DNA of 49,435 nucleotides from an uncultured Opitutaceae bacterium (GTDB taxonomy: Bacteria; Verrucomicrobiota; Verrucomicrobiia; Opitutales; Opitutaceae). The notes under the pieces were generated by a model. It did not search any database, was not told the origin of the DNA, and was given only the letters and a program-made list of their open reading frames with translations. The position numbers were made by a program, and so were the translations under genes. Positions 1 through 8,714 of the stretch are shown here, piece after piece. Within the stretch, counting starts at the first letter, position 1. The number at the start of each line of letters is the position of its first letter. Where the stretch lies: positions 1-49,435 of the forward strand of contig CAIOZY010000032.1 in assembly GCA_903862935.1 (NCBI GenBank), given 5' to 3'.

Positions 1-144
1 ACAGTCGGAGTGGCCATGCCCGCAGAATGGGGCTTGATCGCGCTGGCCAAACGCAAAATGCGTCACACCCGCAGCGGCGGGCAACGCCCTGAAAGAGTTT
101 ATGTTACGAAACATCGGCACTCAACATCCCGGACAGCCCTGTAA
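1..144 (+). CDS. C-terminal fragment of an unidentified protein
   Basis: Frame 1 is open from the left edge and ends at TAA 142-144, giving 47 residues with a basic, Arg/Lys/His-rich tail. I do not recognise the family. It precedes the AT-rich leader of the AbiEi-like gene and may be the end of a neighbouring gene or an accidental open frame. The short length and the lack of a visible start make this a weak call. Confidence 0.25.
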   Translation, partial: TVGVAMPAEWGLIALAKRKMRHTRSGGQRPERVYVTKHRHSTSRTAL

Positions 145-272
145 TCACCTATAGAAAAACAGATTACAAATAATCGATTAAAAAACCACACGTTATGACC
201 CTTTTAGGGATAAATGACCGGTTATCTTAATCGTTATGTTGTTATTATCATCGCAGCAAAAGTTTCTGTCGC
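145..272 (+). promoter_or_regulatory. AT-rich leader with repeated GTTAT and a 10-bp palindrome (probable AbiEi operator/promoter)
   Basis: This stretch is much richer in A+T than the rest of the window. It holds the perfect palindrome TAATCGATTA (171-180), four GTTAT words (starting at 192, 221, 233 and 241) and paired TATGACC/AATGACC words near 194 and 214. It sits directly before the GTG start of an AbiEi-type gene. AbiEi antitoxins are known to repress their own promoters by binding repeats, so an operator role is a reasonable inference; no promoter boxes were assigned. Confidence 0.45.
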
Positions 273-1133
273 GTGAAAAACAATCGACGAACACTTAGCC
301 GAAACGAAGCCACGGTCGTTCTTTCGCTCCGAGAGCAGAGACGCGATACCGTGCGCGCGGCGGACGTGATCGAACTGATGGGCGCTGACCGATCAGCGCG
401 GAAGGTGATCCATAGTCTGCTTCGGAAGGGATGGTTCCTGCGTCTGACCTCTGGGCGCTACCTTTTTCTCCCGCCTGAGCGCGGTCCCGAGAACCTGGGC
501 GAGAGCAGTGCCATCGCGATCGCCTCCGCCGTGGTCAATTTCTGCTACGTCGGCTGGCGGGCTGCGGCCTCTTACCACGGGTTCACAACCCAGAAGCCTG
601 CGTCCGTTACGGTGGCGGTCCGTCGGAGCATGCCCGTTCGCGTGATCGAAGGCACTGCGATCAGCTTTGTGTAGGTGTCGCCCCGCAAGTTCTTCGGGTT
701 CCAATCCTACGATGTCTATGGCCGGTCGGCGACGATCTCGACGCCGGCCAAGACAGTGGTGGATTGCCTCGACCGTCCCGCGCTGGCCGGCGGCCCGACC
801 GAGGTGGTTCGGATAGTCCACGGGGCTTCGTTTGACACCTCAGCGGACGAAGTGGCGGACGCGGCCCTGCGGATGAATTCCACTTCGTTGGTCCAGCGTC
901 TCGGGTTCGTGATGGACTTGGTTGGGTGGAGCCTCTCCCCGTCCTCGCGCGCGAATTTGAAGTCCGCAATCGCGCCCTCTGCCAGAAGTGTGTTTGGCCA
1001 GGAGGCGCATGGGAGGGGCGACATCGGATATGTCGCCGAGTGGGGTCTGCTTGTCCACGCGAGCCGTTCGACCCTATTGGCCGACGTGCCCCGCTCCGCA
1101 GAAAGAGCACCCGTCGACGCGGGCAAAGGGTGA
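273..1133 (+). pseudogene. AbiEi-type type IV antitoxin, interrupted by an in-frame amber stop
   Basis: Two parts lie in the same frame. Residues 1-133 (273-674) carry an N-terminal winged-helix region typical of AbiEi antitoxins (for example KGWFLRLTSGRYLFLPP). After TAG at 672-674 the frame continues to TGA at 1133 with the C-terminal antitoxin domain (SPRKFFGF, AKTVVDCLDRP, GDIGYVAEWGLLVHA). Joined, the protein would have about 286 positions, a normal family length. Relatives often have a Lys or Thr at the stop position, and AAG to TAG is a single change. A GTG follows the TAG at once, so restart is conceivable. In functional AbiE systems the AbiEii nucleotidyltransferase toxin follows; here the next gene is the convergent ABC ATPase, so this antitoxin is orphan and probably inactive. 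The family call is firm; the pseudogene call depends on the base at 672 being right. Confidence 0.75.
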
Positions 1134-1239
1134 GTGAAGTCGTGTGATTGGCGCGCACGGACGCAACGACGGGGGTGAATGCCGGCCGCCGGAGCGCCGC
1201 GATTTCGCACGGTTTACGTCACGTGCACACCCCACTTGC

Positions 1240-2220
1240 CTAGATCTCGGAGACGCGAATGCAGGCGACCTCGCGGCCCCGGAAGGGCTCGAGGGCGGGA
1301 ACGGCCGCCTGGCACTGCGGGACTGCGAACGCGCAGCGGGGATGGAACGCGCACCCGGCCGGCGGGTTCATCGGGGAGGGCGGGTCGCCCGCAAGGACGA
1401 TCCGCTGGCGGGTCCGCTCGCTGTCGGGATCGGGCCGCGGGATGGCGCTCACCAGGGCGCGCGTGTAGGGGTGGGCCGGTGTGTCGATCACCTCGGCGGC
1501 GGCCCCCAGTTCGACGATCCGCCCCAGGTACATGACGGCGATCCGGTCGGAGACGTGTTTGACTACCGACAGGTCGTGGGCGATGAAGATCAGGCTCAAG
1601 CCCATGTCCCGGCGCAGCTGCGAGAGTAAGTTCAGGATCTGGGCCTGGATCGACACGTCCAGGGCGGAGACCGGCTCGTCGGCCACGATCACCTTCGGCC
1701 CGACGGCCAGGGCCCGGGCGATCGCTATCCTCTGGCGCTGCCCGCCGGAGAACTCGTGCGGGTACTTGCGCATGGCGTTAGTCGGAAGGCCCACGGTCTC
1801 AAGAAGCCGCGCCACCCGCTCCGGCGTTTCGTTCGGCGGGCAAAGGCCGTGGACGCGCAAGGGCTCGGATAGGGCCGCGAACACGCTCATGCGGGGGTTC
1901 AGCGAGGCGTAGGGATCCTGGAAGACCATCTGCAGGTCGCGGCGGCTCGCGGCGATCTCCTCCGAGGAGGCTTGCGAGAGGTTCCTGCCGTTCAATACGA
2001 CGGTGCCCGCGCTGATCGGGATCAGGCTTAAGATCGTCCGGGCAAGGGTCGACTTGCCGCAGCCGGACTCCCCGACAAGGCCAAGGACCTCGCCGCGGGC
2101 CAGAGAGAGGGTGACCCCGTCGACCGCCTTGACCGCGCCGACCTCCCGCCTGCGCAGCAGGCCGGAGCGGACCGTGAAGTGGGTCTTCACGTCGCGAAGT
2201 TCGAGGATGTTGTCGGGCAT
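1240..2220 (-). CDS. oppF: Oligopeptide/dipeptide ABC transporter ATP-binding protein, OppF/DppF type
   Basis: This cytoplasmic ATPase of 326 residues powers peptide-type importers of the Opp/Dpp family. Visible are Walker A GESGCGKS (residues 50-57), the signature FSGGQRQRIAIARAL, Walker B VIVADEPVSALD, and the C-terminal oligopeptide extension with HPYTRALVSAIP and a Cys-containing tail (GCAFHPRCAFAVPQC). The frame is open further upstream, but ATG at 2220 begins the usual MPDNILELRDVK and leaves 19 bases after oppD, so I chose it. It is the last gene of a three-gene minus-strand run (acyltransferase-GT9, oppD, oppF). No permease or substrate-binding gene is in the window, so the substrate cannot be assigned; nickel, dipeptide or glutathione importers share this architecture. 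Confidence 0.9.
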   Translation of the reverse strand: MPDNILELRDVKTHFTVRSGLLRRREVGAVKAVDGVTLSLARGEVLGLVGESGCGKSTLARTILSLIPISAGTVVLNGRNLSQASSEEIAASRRDLQMVFQDPYASLNPRMSVFAALSEPLRVHGLCPPNETPERVARLLETVGLPTNAMRKYPHEFSGGQRQRIAIARALAVGPKVIVADEPVSALDVSIQAQILNLLSQLRRDMGLSLIFIAHDLSVVKHVSDRIAVMYLGRIVELGAAAEVIDTPAHPYTRALVSAIPRPDPDSERTRQRIVLAGDPPSPMNPPAGCAFHPRCAFAVPQCQAAVPALEPFRGREVACIRVSEI

Positions 2221-2239
2221 GGGGGAAAATCCCTGGGCT

Positions 2240-3214
2240 CTAGATTTCGCCGCGCTGGACGCGGGCGCAGGCCTGCAGGTGCCCGGGTCCGATCGGGGCC
2301 AGTTCGACCGTGCCTGCGCTGCAGGAGGCAATCGCCGACTCGCAGCGGGGGGCGAACGCGCAGCCCGCAAGGGGCCGGGAGGGGTCCGGGGGCATGCCTG
2401 GGATCGTGCGCAGGTCGGCCCCCTTGGCCTGGGTCGCGGGGATGGAGGCCTGCAGGGCCCGGGTGTAGGGGTGCTTGGGAGCGTAGAAGAGGGTCCGGGT
2501 GTCGGCGCTTTCGACGATCCGGCCGGCGTACATCACCTGGACCCGGGTGCACAGACCCGCGACGACCGCCAGGTCGTGGGTGATGAACAAGACCGCCATC
2601 CCCAGCTCGCGCTGCATCGTCCGGATCAGTTCGAGGATCTGCGCCTGCACGGTGACGTCGAGCGCGGTCGTCGGTTCGTCCGCGATCAGAAGCGCCGGCC
2701 GGGTGATCAGGGCGGTGGCGATCATGACCCGCTGGCGCATGCCCCCGGAGAACTCGTGGGGGTAGCCGTGGATGCGGCCGGCGGCGTCATGGATGCCGAC
2801 CGCCTCGAGCATCTCGAGCGCGCGGGCCAGGGCCTCCATCCTGGAGATCTTCTCGTGGATCAGCAGGGGCTCGATCAGCTGCGTGGAGACCCGCAGGTAC
2901 GGGTTGAGCGAGGTCATCGGGTCCTGGAAGATCATCGAGACGCGCTTGCCGCGGATCGCGCGGACCTGGGCCGGAGAGCAGCGCAAAAGGTCCACGCCGT
3001 CGAACACGGCCGAGCCGGACTCGATCCGGCCGGGGGGCTGGGGGACAAGGCCCATGATGGAGTAGCCGGTGACCGATTTCCCCGAGCCGGACTCGCCGAC
3101 AATCCCCAGGGTCTCGCCCCGCTCGACTGAGAAACTCACCCCGTCGACCGCGCGGGTCACGCCGCTTCGGGTGTGAAAGTAGGTCTTGAGGTCGTTGACT
3201 TCGAGGAGCGCCAT
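2240..3214 (-). CDS. oppD: Oligopeptide/dipeptide ABC transporter ATP-binding protein, OppD/DppD type
   Basis: This 324-residue ATPase is the natural partner of the downstream OppF-type protein; the two form the heterodimeric motor of Opp/Dpp importers. Walker A is GESGSGKS (about 40-47), the signature is [15 protein letters not shown], Walker B is [12 protein letters not shown], and the C-terminal [12 protein letters not shown] plus a Cys-rich peptide-transporter tail are present. The ATG start at 3214 lies one base after the stop of the upstream fusion gene, so translation is probably coupled. In most genomes oppD follows oppBC permease genes; here it follows an LPS-type gene instead. Full length and all catalytic motifs argue for a working protein whose membrane partners are encoded elsewhere. 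Confidence 0.9.
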   Translation of the reverse strand: MALLEVNDLKTYFHTRSGVTRAVDGVSFSVERGETLGIVGESGSGKSVTGYSIMGLVPQPPGRIESGSAVFDGVDLLRCSPAQVRAIRGKRVSMIFQDPMTSLNPYLRVSTQLIEPLLIHEKISRMEALARALEMLEAVGIHDAAGRIHGYPHEFSGGMRQRVMIATALITRPALLIADEPTTALDVTVQAQILELIRTMQRELGMAVLFITHDLAVVAGLCTRVQVMYAGRIVESADTRTLFYAPKHPYTRALQASIPATQAKGADLRTIPGMPPDPSRPLAGCAFAPRCESAIASCSAGTVELAPIGPGHLQACARVQRGEI

Positions 3215-3215
3215 T

Positions 3216-5141
3216 TCAGGTTCCGGTCGGGCCTGGGTCCCCGGGAAAGGAGCGGACGGCGGCGATCACTGTCTCCGGGTCCAAGCCCGAGAGATTCTCG
3301 CCTCCGTGGGCGGGGCAGCCGGGCGGCTGAAGGATCCGGTACGGGGCTGAGAAAACCGGACCGGTCCTGACGGGGTTTGTGGGCCCGAACAGGGCGATCA
3401 CGGGCACCCCGAGGGCGTTCGCTAGGTGCATCCCGCCTGTGTCGTTGGAGACGAGGAGCCGGCACGAGCGCAGGCGCCCGGCAAAGGCCTCGAGGTCGGT
3501 CTTTCCCGCCAGGTCCTCGATCCGGCCGGCCGGAAACTCCGCGGCGACCGCCGCGGCGATGGGCCTGTCGCCCGGGGTGCCGAAAAGGACGAACCGCTCG
3601 GCGGGAAGGGCCTCGATCAAGCGCCGCCAGTGGGCGACCGGCCAGCGCTTGGCGGGGTCGTTCTCCGAACCTGCGATTAGGCCGATCGCTCCGGGGGCGC
3701 CCAGGGGGCCGAGACCCGCGGGCAGGGGCGCCAGGTCGGGCGGAACGGCCAGTCCGAAATGCTTCAGGAAATCCTCCCAGAGTTTCAGCTGGTGGTGCCC
3801 GGCCTCGTCGAAGCCGGCCGGGAGGCTGTAGCGGTGCGAAAGAAGCGGCCTGGGGCGCCCGGACCGGACGATTCCGAAGCGCTGCGGGCAGCCCGCGAGG
3901 CGGGCCTCGGCGTCCCCGCGGAACGAATTGGTGAACAAGATCCACACATCGGGGTAGGCCTGCCGCAGTCTCCAGAAGTAAAGGAAGTAGCCCGCGGACC
4001 CGCGGCGGGGGAGCGGGTGGAGCCGGTCGGCCACCCCGGCGGCGGCGATGACGGGCAGGAGCCGGGCGCTTCCCAGCACATTAATTTCCGCGTCGGGCCG
4101 GGACACGCGCAGCGCGCGCAAAAGAGGTAGCGCCATCACTGCGTCCCCGAGCCAGTTGGGCAGCCGCACCCAGATCCGGGTGCGGCGCGGGAGTTCGGCC
4201 CAGCCGCGCAGGCGCATCTCCTCCTCCAGCACGTTCCTCTTACTCTCCAGGCGCAGGCGCCGGGCAGGAACGTCCTGGTGGCGCCAGCGGTCGTGGGCCC
4301 ACAGCCACGAGGAACCCAGTTGCTCGTCGGAGAGGGCCGACTCGAGCCAGCGGTTCAGGGCGATCGTGATCCCCACGGCCGTCCCGTCGTGCTCAATCAA
4401 GGCGGTGCCATACTCCACCCGCCAAAAGCCGGTTCGCCGCGGATAGAAGGTGCGCACCTCGGCCCCCATCTTCGCCGCGAGAAGCCCGGGCAGCTCCGTT
4501 GTCGAGCAGACCCGCCCCAGAAGCGTCGTCAGAAGCCCCTGCATCCCCGCGTTCTGGTCGAAGAGCAGGCCCATGCAGCCGCCGGAGCGCAGGATTCCCA
4601 GGGCCTTGGCAAAGCCCTCCCGGCGGGACAAAAGCTTCATGCCGAAGCGCTCCCGGGTCCGCTTCACGTACGCGTCGGCTGCGGGCTGGTCCAGGGGCCT
4701 GTAGATGATGCCGAACTCGGGAATGGGGACCGGGCAGACGGCCTTGAGCCAGGGCTGGGTCTCCCAGAGGGCCATGTGGACCGTGGCGAAGACGGCGGGC
4801 CGGGGGGCGGCCCCTCCGGGCGGGGGCAGGCTGCGCACCCAGGCCTCGACGGAGGGGCCCATCCGGGCGATCGTGCGGACCCGCCGCTCGTCGAGCCAGG
4901 GGGTGGCAAGCGATAGGAGCGCCGTCTCCACCAGGTTCCTGCAGCAGGTCCGGGCCATCCGGCGGCGCCAGGCCTCGGACCGGTCGGGAAAGGCGTGGGA
5001 GAGGTTCGAGTGGATGAGCCGGCGGCGGCGCGGCTGGAAGGCGAGGATCGCCTCCCCCAGGACGACCGACAGGGCGCGCAGCGCCCACTCCGGCGAGCGG
5101 GCGACGAGCCAGCCGAGGGCGGAGAGCAGGGCGAGGAACAT
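3216..5141 (-). CDS. Fusion of lipid A-type lysophospholipid acyltransferase and GT9 heptosyltransferase
   Basis: One 641-residue frame holds two LPS enzymes. Residues 1-300 resemble LpxL/HtrB acyltransferases: a hydrophobic N terminus, the catalytic HX4E box HMALWE (H122, E127) and FDQNAG further on. Residues about 321-641 are a GT9 glycosyltransferase of the WaaC/WaaF/WaaQ type, with RLPNWLGDAVMALPLL at the start and SNDTGGMHLANALGVPV followed by FGPTNP near the end. These families normally act separately, the first adding acyl chains to lipid A and the second adding heptose to the inner core, both at the cytoplasmic face. The linker (about 300-320) is short and basic. The gene starts at ATG 5141, diverges from another GT9 gene at 5256, and leads into oppD after one base. 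Domain identities are clear; the acyl donor and sugar are not known. Confidence 0.88.
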   Translation of the reverse strand: MFLALLSALGWLVARSPEWALRALSVVLGEAILAFQPRRRRLIHSNLSHAFPDRSEAWRRRMARTCCRNLVETALLSLATPWLDERRVRTIARMGPSVEAWVRSLPPPGGAAPRPAVFATVHMALWETQPWLKAVCPVPIPEFGIIYRPLDQPAADAYVKRTRERFGMKLLSRREGFAKALGILRSGGCMGLLFDQNAGMQGLLTTLLGRVCSTTELPGLLAAKMGAEVRTFYPRRTGFWRVEYGTALIEHDGTAVGITIALNRWLESALSDEQLGSSWLWAHDRWRHQDVPARRLRLESKRNVLEEEMRLRGWAELPRRTRIWVRLPNWLGDAVMALPLLRALRVSRPDAEINVLGSARLLPVIAAAGVADRLHPLPRRGSAGYFLYFWRLRQAYPDVWILFTNSFRGDAEARLAGCPQRFGIVRSGRPRPLLSHRYSLPAGFDEAGHHQLKLWEDFLKHFGLAVPPDLAPLPAGLGPLGAPGAIGLIAGSENDPAKRWPVAHWRRLIEALPAERFVLFGTPGDRPIAAAVAAEFPAGRIEDLAGKTDLEAFAGRLRSCRLLVSNDTGGMHLANALGVPVIALFGPTNPVRTGPVFSAPYRILQPPGCPAHGGENLSGLDPETVIAAVRSFPGDPGPTGT

Positions 5142-5255
5142 TGGGTTGGAACCGGTTGTCGGGGGAGTCCCCGTGTGTACCTTACAAAAAATGGATTGGA
5201 TTGCCCGCAGTCGATCGGATAGTTTCAGCCCCCTGCCTTCCCGGCAACCGCCGCA
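5142..5255. promoter_or_regulatory. Divergent intergenic region between the fusion gene and the GT9 gene
   Basis: These 114 bases separate two outward-reading LPS genes and must hold both promoters unless transcripts start farther off. The stretch around 5178-5200 is locally A-rich (TTACAAAAAATGG). An AACCGGTT palindrome occurs near 5150. No convincing -35/-10 pair was assigned. Confidence 0.35.
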
Positions 5256-6221
5256 ATGACCGAATTGCTCATCATCAAGCCCTCCTCCCTGGGTGACATC
5301 GTCCAGGGGCTGCAGGTGGCGACCTCGCTCAAGGAGCAGGTCGACGACCTGCGCATTTCGTGGGTTGCCCGTGAGATCTTCGCGCCGCTGGTGCGGGTCT
5401 GCGAGGCCGTCGACCAGGTCTACGTGTTCGAGCGAAGCGCCGGTGCGAAGGGGTTCCTCAAGATGATGGCGGAAATCCGCAAGACCCGCTTTGACGTGGT
5501 GTTCGACATGCAGGGGCTGCTGCGCACCGGGCTCATGACCCAGCGCACGCTCGCCAAGCGAAAGGTCGGGCGAACCGACGCGCGGGAGTGGTCCGGGATG
5601 TTCTACAACGAGAAGGTGCCGCTACCCCCCGGGGGCCGGCGAAGCCACGCGCTGGAGGTGATGCTCCAGTTTTGCACCGCCCTCGGCGCGAAGCCCGAGC
5701 TGAAGGGAACGCTCAAATTCCGCCAGGTCGAGAACCTCAACTTGAGTTTCATCGAGGGGCGCGGCGGCCGTAAGCCCTTCCTGCTCTTCCCGGACAGCCG
5801 CCGGCCCGAGAAGCGCTGGGACGGCTTCAAGCAGCTGACCGAGATGCTCCTGCGCGAGGACCGCGCCCACAAGGTCGTCTGGGCGGGCAACAACTACCTG
5901 CCGGACCGCAGGGCCTACTCGCCTGAGCAGTTCCTGAACCTGACGGGCAACACGAGCCTGGTCTCGCTGCCCTCGCTCATCAAGCGGGCCGACTGGGTGC
6001 TCACGAACGACTCCGGGCCGCTGCACCTGGCCGCGGCCCTCGATGTGAAGGTCATGGGGATCTTCGGGCCCACCGACCCGCGGCTTTTCGGGCCGTATCC
6101 GCTGAACGCGACCAACCACTTTGTCATCCAGGCGCCCGTCGGCGACCTGCGGCTGCTCACCGCGAAGGACGTCTACGCGCGTTTCCAGGCCATCCGGGCC
6201 CGGCTTGGGAAGGGGCGCTAG
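5256..6221 (+). CDS. Glycosyltransferase family 9 (heptosyltransferase-like) protein
   Basis: This 321-residue GT9 protein probably transfers a heptose or related sugar from a nucleotide donor to the LPS inner core on the cytoplasmic side. The N terminus IIKPSSLGDIVQGLQ is the classic first strand-loop of WaaC/WaaF proteins. The C-terminal domain has LTNDSGPLHLAAALDV and FGPTDPRLFGPYP, which bind the donor. The length matches single-domain heptosyltransferases. It begins a plus-strand run with serS 17 bases downstream. It diverges from the fused acyltransferase-GT9, so two GT9 domains lie back to back, suggesting successive core-sugar additions. Sugar specificity is not readable from the sequence. 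Confidence 0.88.
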   Translation: MTELLIIKPSSLGDIVQGLQVATSLKEQVDDLRISWVAREIFAPLVRVCEAVDQVYVFERSAGAKGFLKMMAEIRKTRFDVVFDMQGLLRTGLMTQRTLAKRKVGRTDAREWSGMFYNEKVPLPPGGRRSHALEVMLQFCTALGAKPELKGTLKFRQVENLNLSFIEGRGGRKPFLLFPDSRRPEKRWDGFKQLTEMLLREDRAHKVVWAGNNYLPDRRAYSPEQFLNLTGNTSLVSLPSLIKRADWVLTNDSGPLHLAAALDVKVMGIFGPTDPRLFGPYPLNATNHFVIQAPVGDLRLLTAKDVYARFQAIRARLGKGR

Positions 6222-6238
6222 AGGATTACTTTTTCTCC

Positions 6239-7510
6239 ATGCTCGATCCCAAGATTCTGCGCGAAACCCCGGACCTGGTCCGGGCTGCAATTGCCAAGAA
6301 GCACCTCGACGTCGACCTCGACGCCGTTCTGGCCGTGGACTCGGCCTGGCGGACCCACCTGCAGGAGGTCGAGCAGCTCAGGGCCCGCCAGAAGGCGGCC
6401 AACGGCGCCCTGGCCGCGATGCCCAAGGGCACCCCGGAGTTCCAGGCCCGCGTGGCCGAGATGAAGGCGGTCTCCGCCCAGGTGAAGGAGCGCGAGGTGC
6501 AGTTGAAGGAGACCGAGGAGAAGTTCCGCGCCGCCATGCTGACGGTGCCGAACCTGCCCCATGCGAGCGTGCCCGAGGGTGGCGGCCCGGCCGACAACGT
6601 CGTCTTTTCAACGCACGGCGACATCGCCGCGGCGAGCCCCCACGCGCGGGCCCACTGGGAGATCCCCGGCTTTGAGAAACTCTTCGACTTCGGCCGCGGC
6701 GCCAAGGTCACGGGCGCGGGGTTTCCCTTCTACGTCGGGGACGCCTCCCGGCTGATCCGCTCGCTGCTCGGATTTTTCCTCGAGGAGAACGCCAAGGCCG
6801 GGTACGTCGAGGTCATGCCGCCGATCCTGGTGAACGCGGCGAGCGCCACCGCCACCGGGCAACTGCCCGACAAGGAGGGGCAGATGTACGAGACGGTTCC
6901 GGACCACTTCTACGCGGTGCCCACCGCCGAGGTGCCGCTCACCAACTTCTTCCGCGACGAGATCATCGAGGAGGCGGCCCTGCCGATCTACCGCTGCGCC
7001 TACACGCCGTGCTTCCGGCGCGAGGCGGGCAGCTACGGCAAGGACGTACGGGGCCTGAACCGCCTGCACCAGTTCGACAAGGTGGAGCTTCTCAAGTGGG
7101 TCCACCCGTCCCGCAGCTATGAGGAGCTGGACAAGCTTCGCTCGGACGCCGAGAGCCTGCTGCAGAAACTGGGGCTTCCGTACCGGGTCCTTCTGATGTG
7201 CGGCGGGGACCTGGGCTTTGCCCAGGCCAAAAAATACGACCTGGAGGTCTGGGCGGCCGGGCAGAAGCGCTGGCTGGAGGTTTCCAGCTGCAGCAATTTC
7301 GAGGCCTTCCAGGCCCGCCGGGCCCAGATCCGCTACCGCTCCAAGGAGAGCGGCCGGCCGGAGCTGGTGCACACGATCAATGGCTCCGGGCTTGCGGTCC
7401 CGCGCGTCCTGGCGGCCCTGCTGGAAAACAACCTCCAGGCCGACGGCCGGGTCCGGATCCCTCAGGCCCTGGTCGGGCACTTTGGGAAGGAGTTTTTGAG
7501 CTTTGCCTAA
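6239..7510 (+). CDS. serS: Seryl-tRNA synthetase
   Basis: This class II aminoacyl-tRNA synthetase of 423 residues charges tRNA-Ser, and also tRNA-Sec where present. The first about 110 residues form the expected helical tRNA-binding arm, rich in Lys, Glu and Gln. The catalytic core includes TAEVPLTNFFRDEI, motif 2 FRREAGSYGKDVRGL followed by HQFDKVEL, and motif 3 with EVSSCSNFEAFQARR. Length and motif order match bacterial SerRS. The ATG start at 6239 follows a GAGGA-like purine run about a dozen bases upstream. Its end overlaps the proposed tilS start by 8 bases, so the two are probably co-transcribed. Confidence 0.97.
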   Translation: MLDPKILRETPDLVRAAIAKKHLDVDLDAVLAVDSAWRTHLQEVEQLRARQKAANGALAAMPKGTPEFQARVAEMKAVSAQVKEREVQLKETEEKFRAAMLTVPNLPHASVPEGGGPADNVVFSTHGDIAAASPHARAHWEIPGFEKLFDFGRGAKVTGAGFPFYVGDASRLIRSLLGFFLEENAKAGYVEVMPPILVNAASATATGQLPDKEGQMYETVPDHFYAVPTAEVPLTNFFRDEIIEEAALPIYRCAYTPCFRREAGSYGKDVRGLNRLHQFDKVELLKWVHPSRSYEELDKLRSDAESLLQKLGLPYRVLLMCGGDLGFAQAKKYDLEVWAAGQKRWLEVSSCSNFEAFQARRAQIRYRSKESGRPELVHTINGSGLAVPRVLAALLENNLQADGRVRIPQALVGHFGKEFLSFA

Positions 7511-8621
7511 GCGCTCCCGCGGTCCGGCCCGGAGCGCCGGGGGGCGCGCGGGCGGGAACCCTCCGGCAAAAACCTGGAGGGGGCGGGCGCAGCGCCTGGC
7601 AGCGGCGATCCCCCGCTCGCGCCTGAACCGCTCGGTCCTGTCCTGGGCGCAGCGCAGCCCGGCTGGGGAGCGCTGGGCGGTCGCATTCTCGGGGGGGGCC
7701 GATTCGCTCGCCCTTCTGCTGCTCGCCTGGGCCCACTGGCCGGAGAGGCGCGGGGGGCTGTTCGCCGTCCACTTTAACCACCGGCTCCGGGGCGCGGCCT
7801 CGGGCGAGGACGCCCGGTTCTGCGCGAGGGTCTGCCGGTCGCTGGGGGTCGCTTTCAGGACCGGCTCCTGGGCGCGGGGATCCAAGCCGGCCGGACCGGC
7901 GAGCGAGAGCCGGGCCCGGCAGGCCCGCTTCGCCTACTTCGAGCGAACGCTCGCTCCGCTGCGGATCCGCGCCCTGTGGCTCGGGCACCAGCAAGACGAC
8001 GTGGCCGAGTCGATCCTCATGAGGCTCGCCCGCGGCAGCGGAACCGGGGGCCTGGCGGCCCCGCGGGCCGTCCAGGAAATCGGCGGGGAGGGCAGGGTGC
8101 ACCTGCGGCCGCTTCTCGACCTGAAAAAGTCCGAGATCGCCGCCGCCCTGCGTTCGTCGGGGATCGCGTGGCGCGAGGACGCGACAAACGCCAGGCCCGA
8201 CTACTTCCGAAACCGGATCCGCTCGCGCGTCCTTCCGCAGTGGACCCGGGCGTCGGGCCGGGACGCCGTCGCCGGTGCGGCCTGCTCCCGGGAGCTTTTG
8301 GAGGAGGACGACTTGGCGCTGGAGTTGTGGGTGGACCGGGTGCGCCCGATCACTCCGGCCGGGCGGCTCGATCTTAAGCGGCTCAAGGGGTGCCCGCGGG
8401 CGGTCCTTCGCCGGGCCCTCTACCGGTGGCTCCTGAGCGGCCAGGGCGGGGGCCGGAGCCGGTTCGGTCCGCCCGGGGACTTTGGGGACCTTTCCCGCCA
8501 GGGGTTTTCGGCGCTATTGGACGCCGTGGAAGGCGGGAGGCCGACCCGGCAAAGCCTAGGGGCGGAGGGTTTTGCCGTCATCGGCGGGGGGTGGCTTTTC
8601 TACGCCCGGACCCGGGGCTGA
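7503..8621 (+). CDS. tilS: tRNA(Ile)-lysidine synthetase
   Basis: TilS attaches lysine to C34 of the CAU-anticodon tRNA-Ile so that it reads AUA. The PP-loop ATP site is AFSGGADSLALL (about 61-72), followed by VHFNHRLRG and the GHQQDDVAESILMRL stretch typical of the N-terminal N-type ATP-pyrophosphatase domain. The C-terminal part, with FRNRIRSRVLP, is present. At 372 residues it is shorter than E. coli TilS but like other single-core forms. The longest start is TTG at 7503, overlapping serS by 8 bases; the first 35-50 residues are basic and low in complexity, so a later start is possible. It precedes ftsH, a common bacterial pairing. Confidence 0.9.
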   Translation: MPKRSRGPARSAGGRAGGNPPAKTWRGRAQRLAAAIPRSRLNRSVLSWAQRSPAGERWAVAFSGGADSLALLLLAWAHWPERRGGLFAVHFNHRLRGAASGEDARFCARVCRSLGVAFRTGSWARGSKPAGPASESRARQARFAYFERTLAPLRIRALWLGHQQDDVAESILMRLARGSGTGGLAAPRAVQEIGGEGRVHLRPLLDLKKSEIAAALRSSGIAWREDATNARPDYFRNRIRSRVLPQWTRASGRDAVAGAACSRELLEEDDLALELWVDRVRPITPAGRLDLKRLKGCPRAVLRRALYRWLLSGQGGGRSRFGPPGDFGDLSRQGFSALLDAVEGGRPTRQSLGAEGFAVIGGGWLFYARTRG

Positions 8622-8714
8622 GTTCCTGAGGCGTAGATCTACTTAATCCCGGTTGGACGATTGACTTGTAATCGGGGAACAACCACGTTTAGTGCCGAGT
8701 CCTATTCATTCCTG

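Noticed and set aside
672-674. Possible read-through or recoding (pyrrolysine-like) at the TAG in the AbiEi gene
   Set aside because: No pyl genes or recoding signals are seen, and a simple nonsense change or sequencing error explains it.
8661-8714. TTG 8661 as the ftsH start
   Set aside because: It adds 18 residues ([15 protein letters not shown]) unlike the family; ATG 8715 is the natural start. TTGACT there resembles a -35 box but has no -10 at the right distance.
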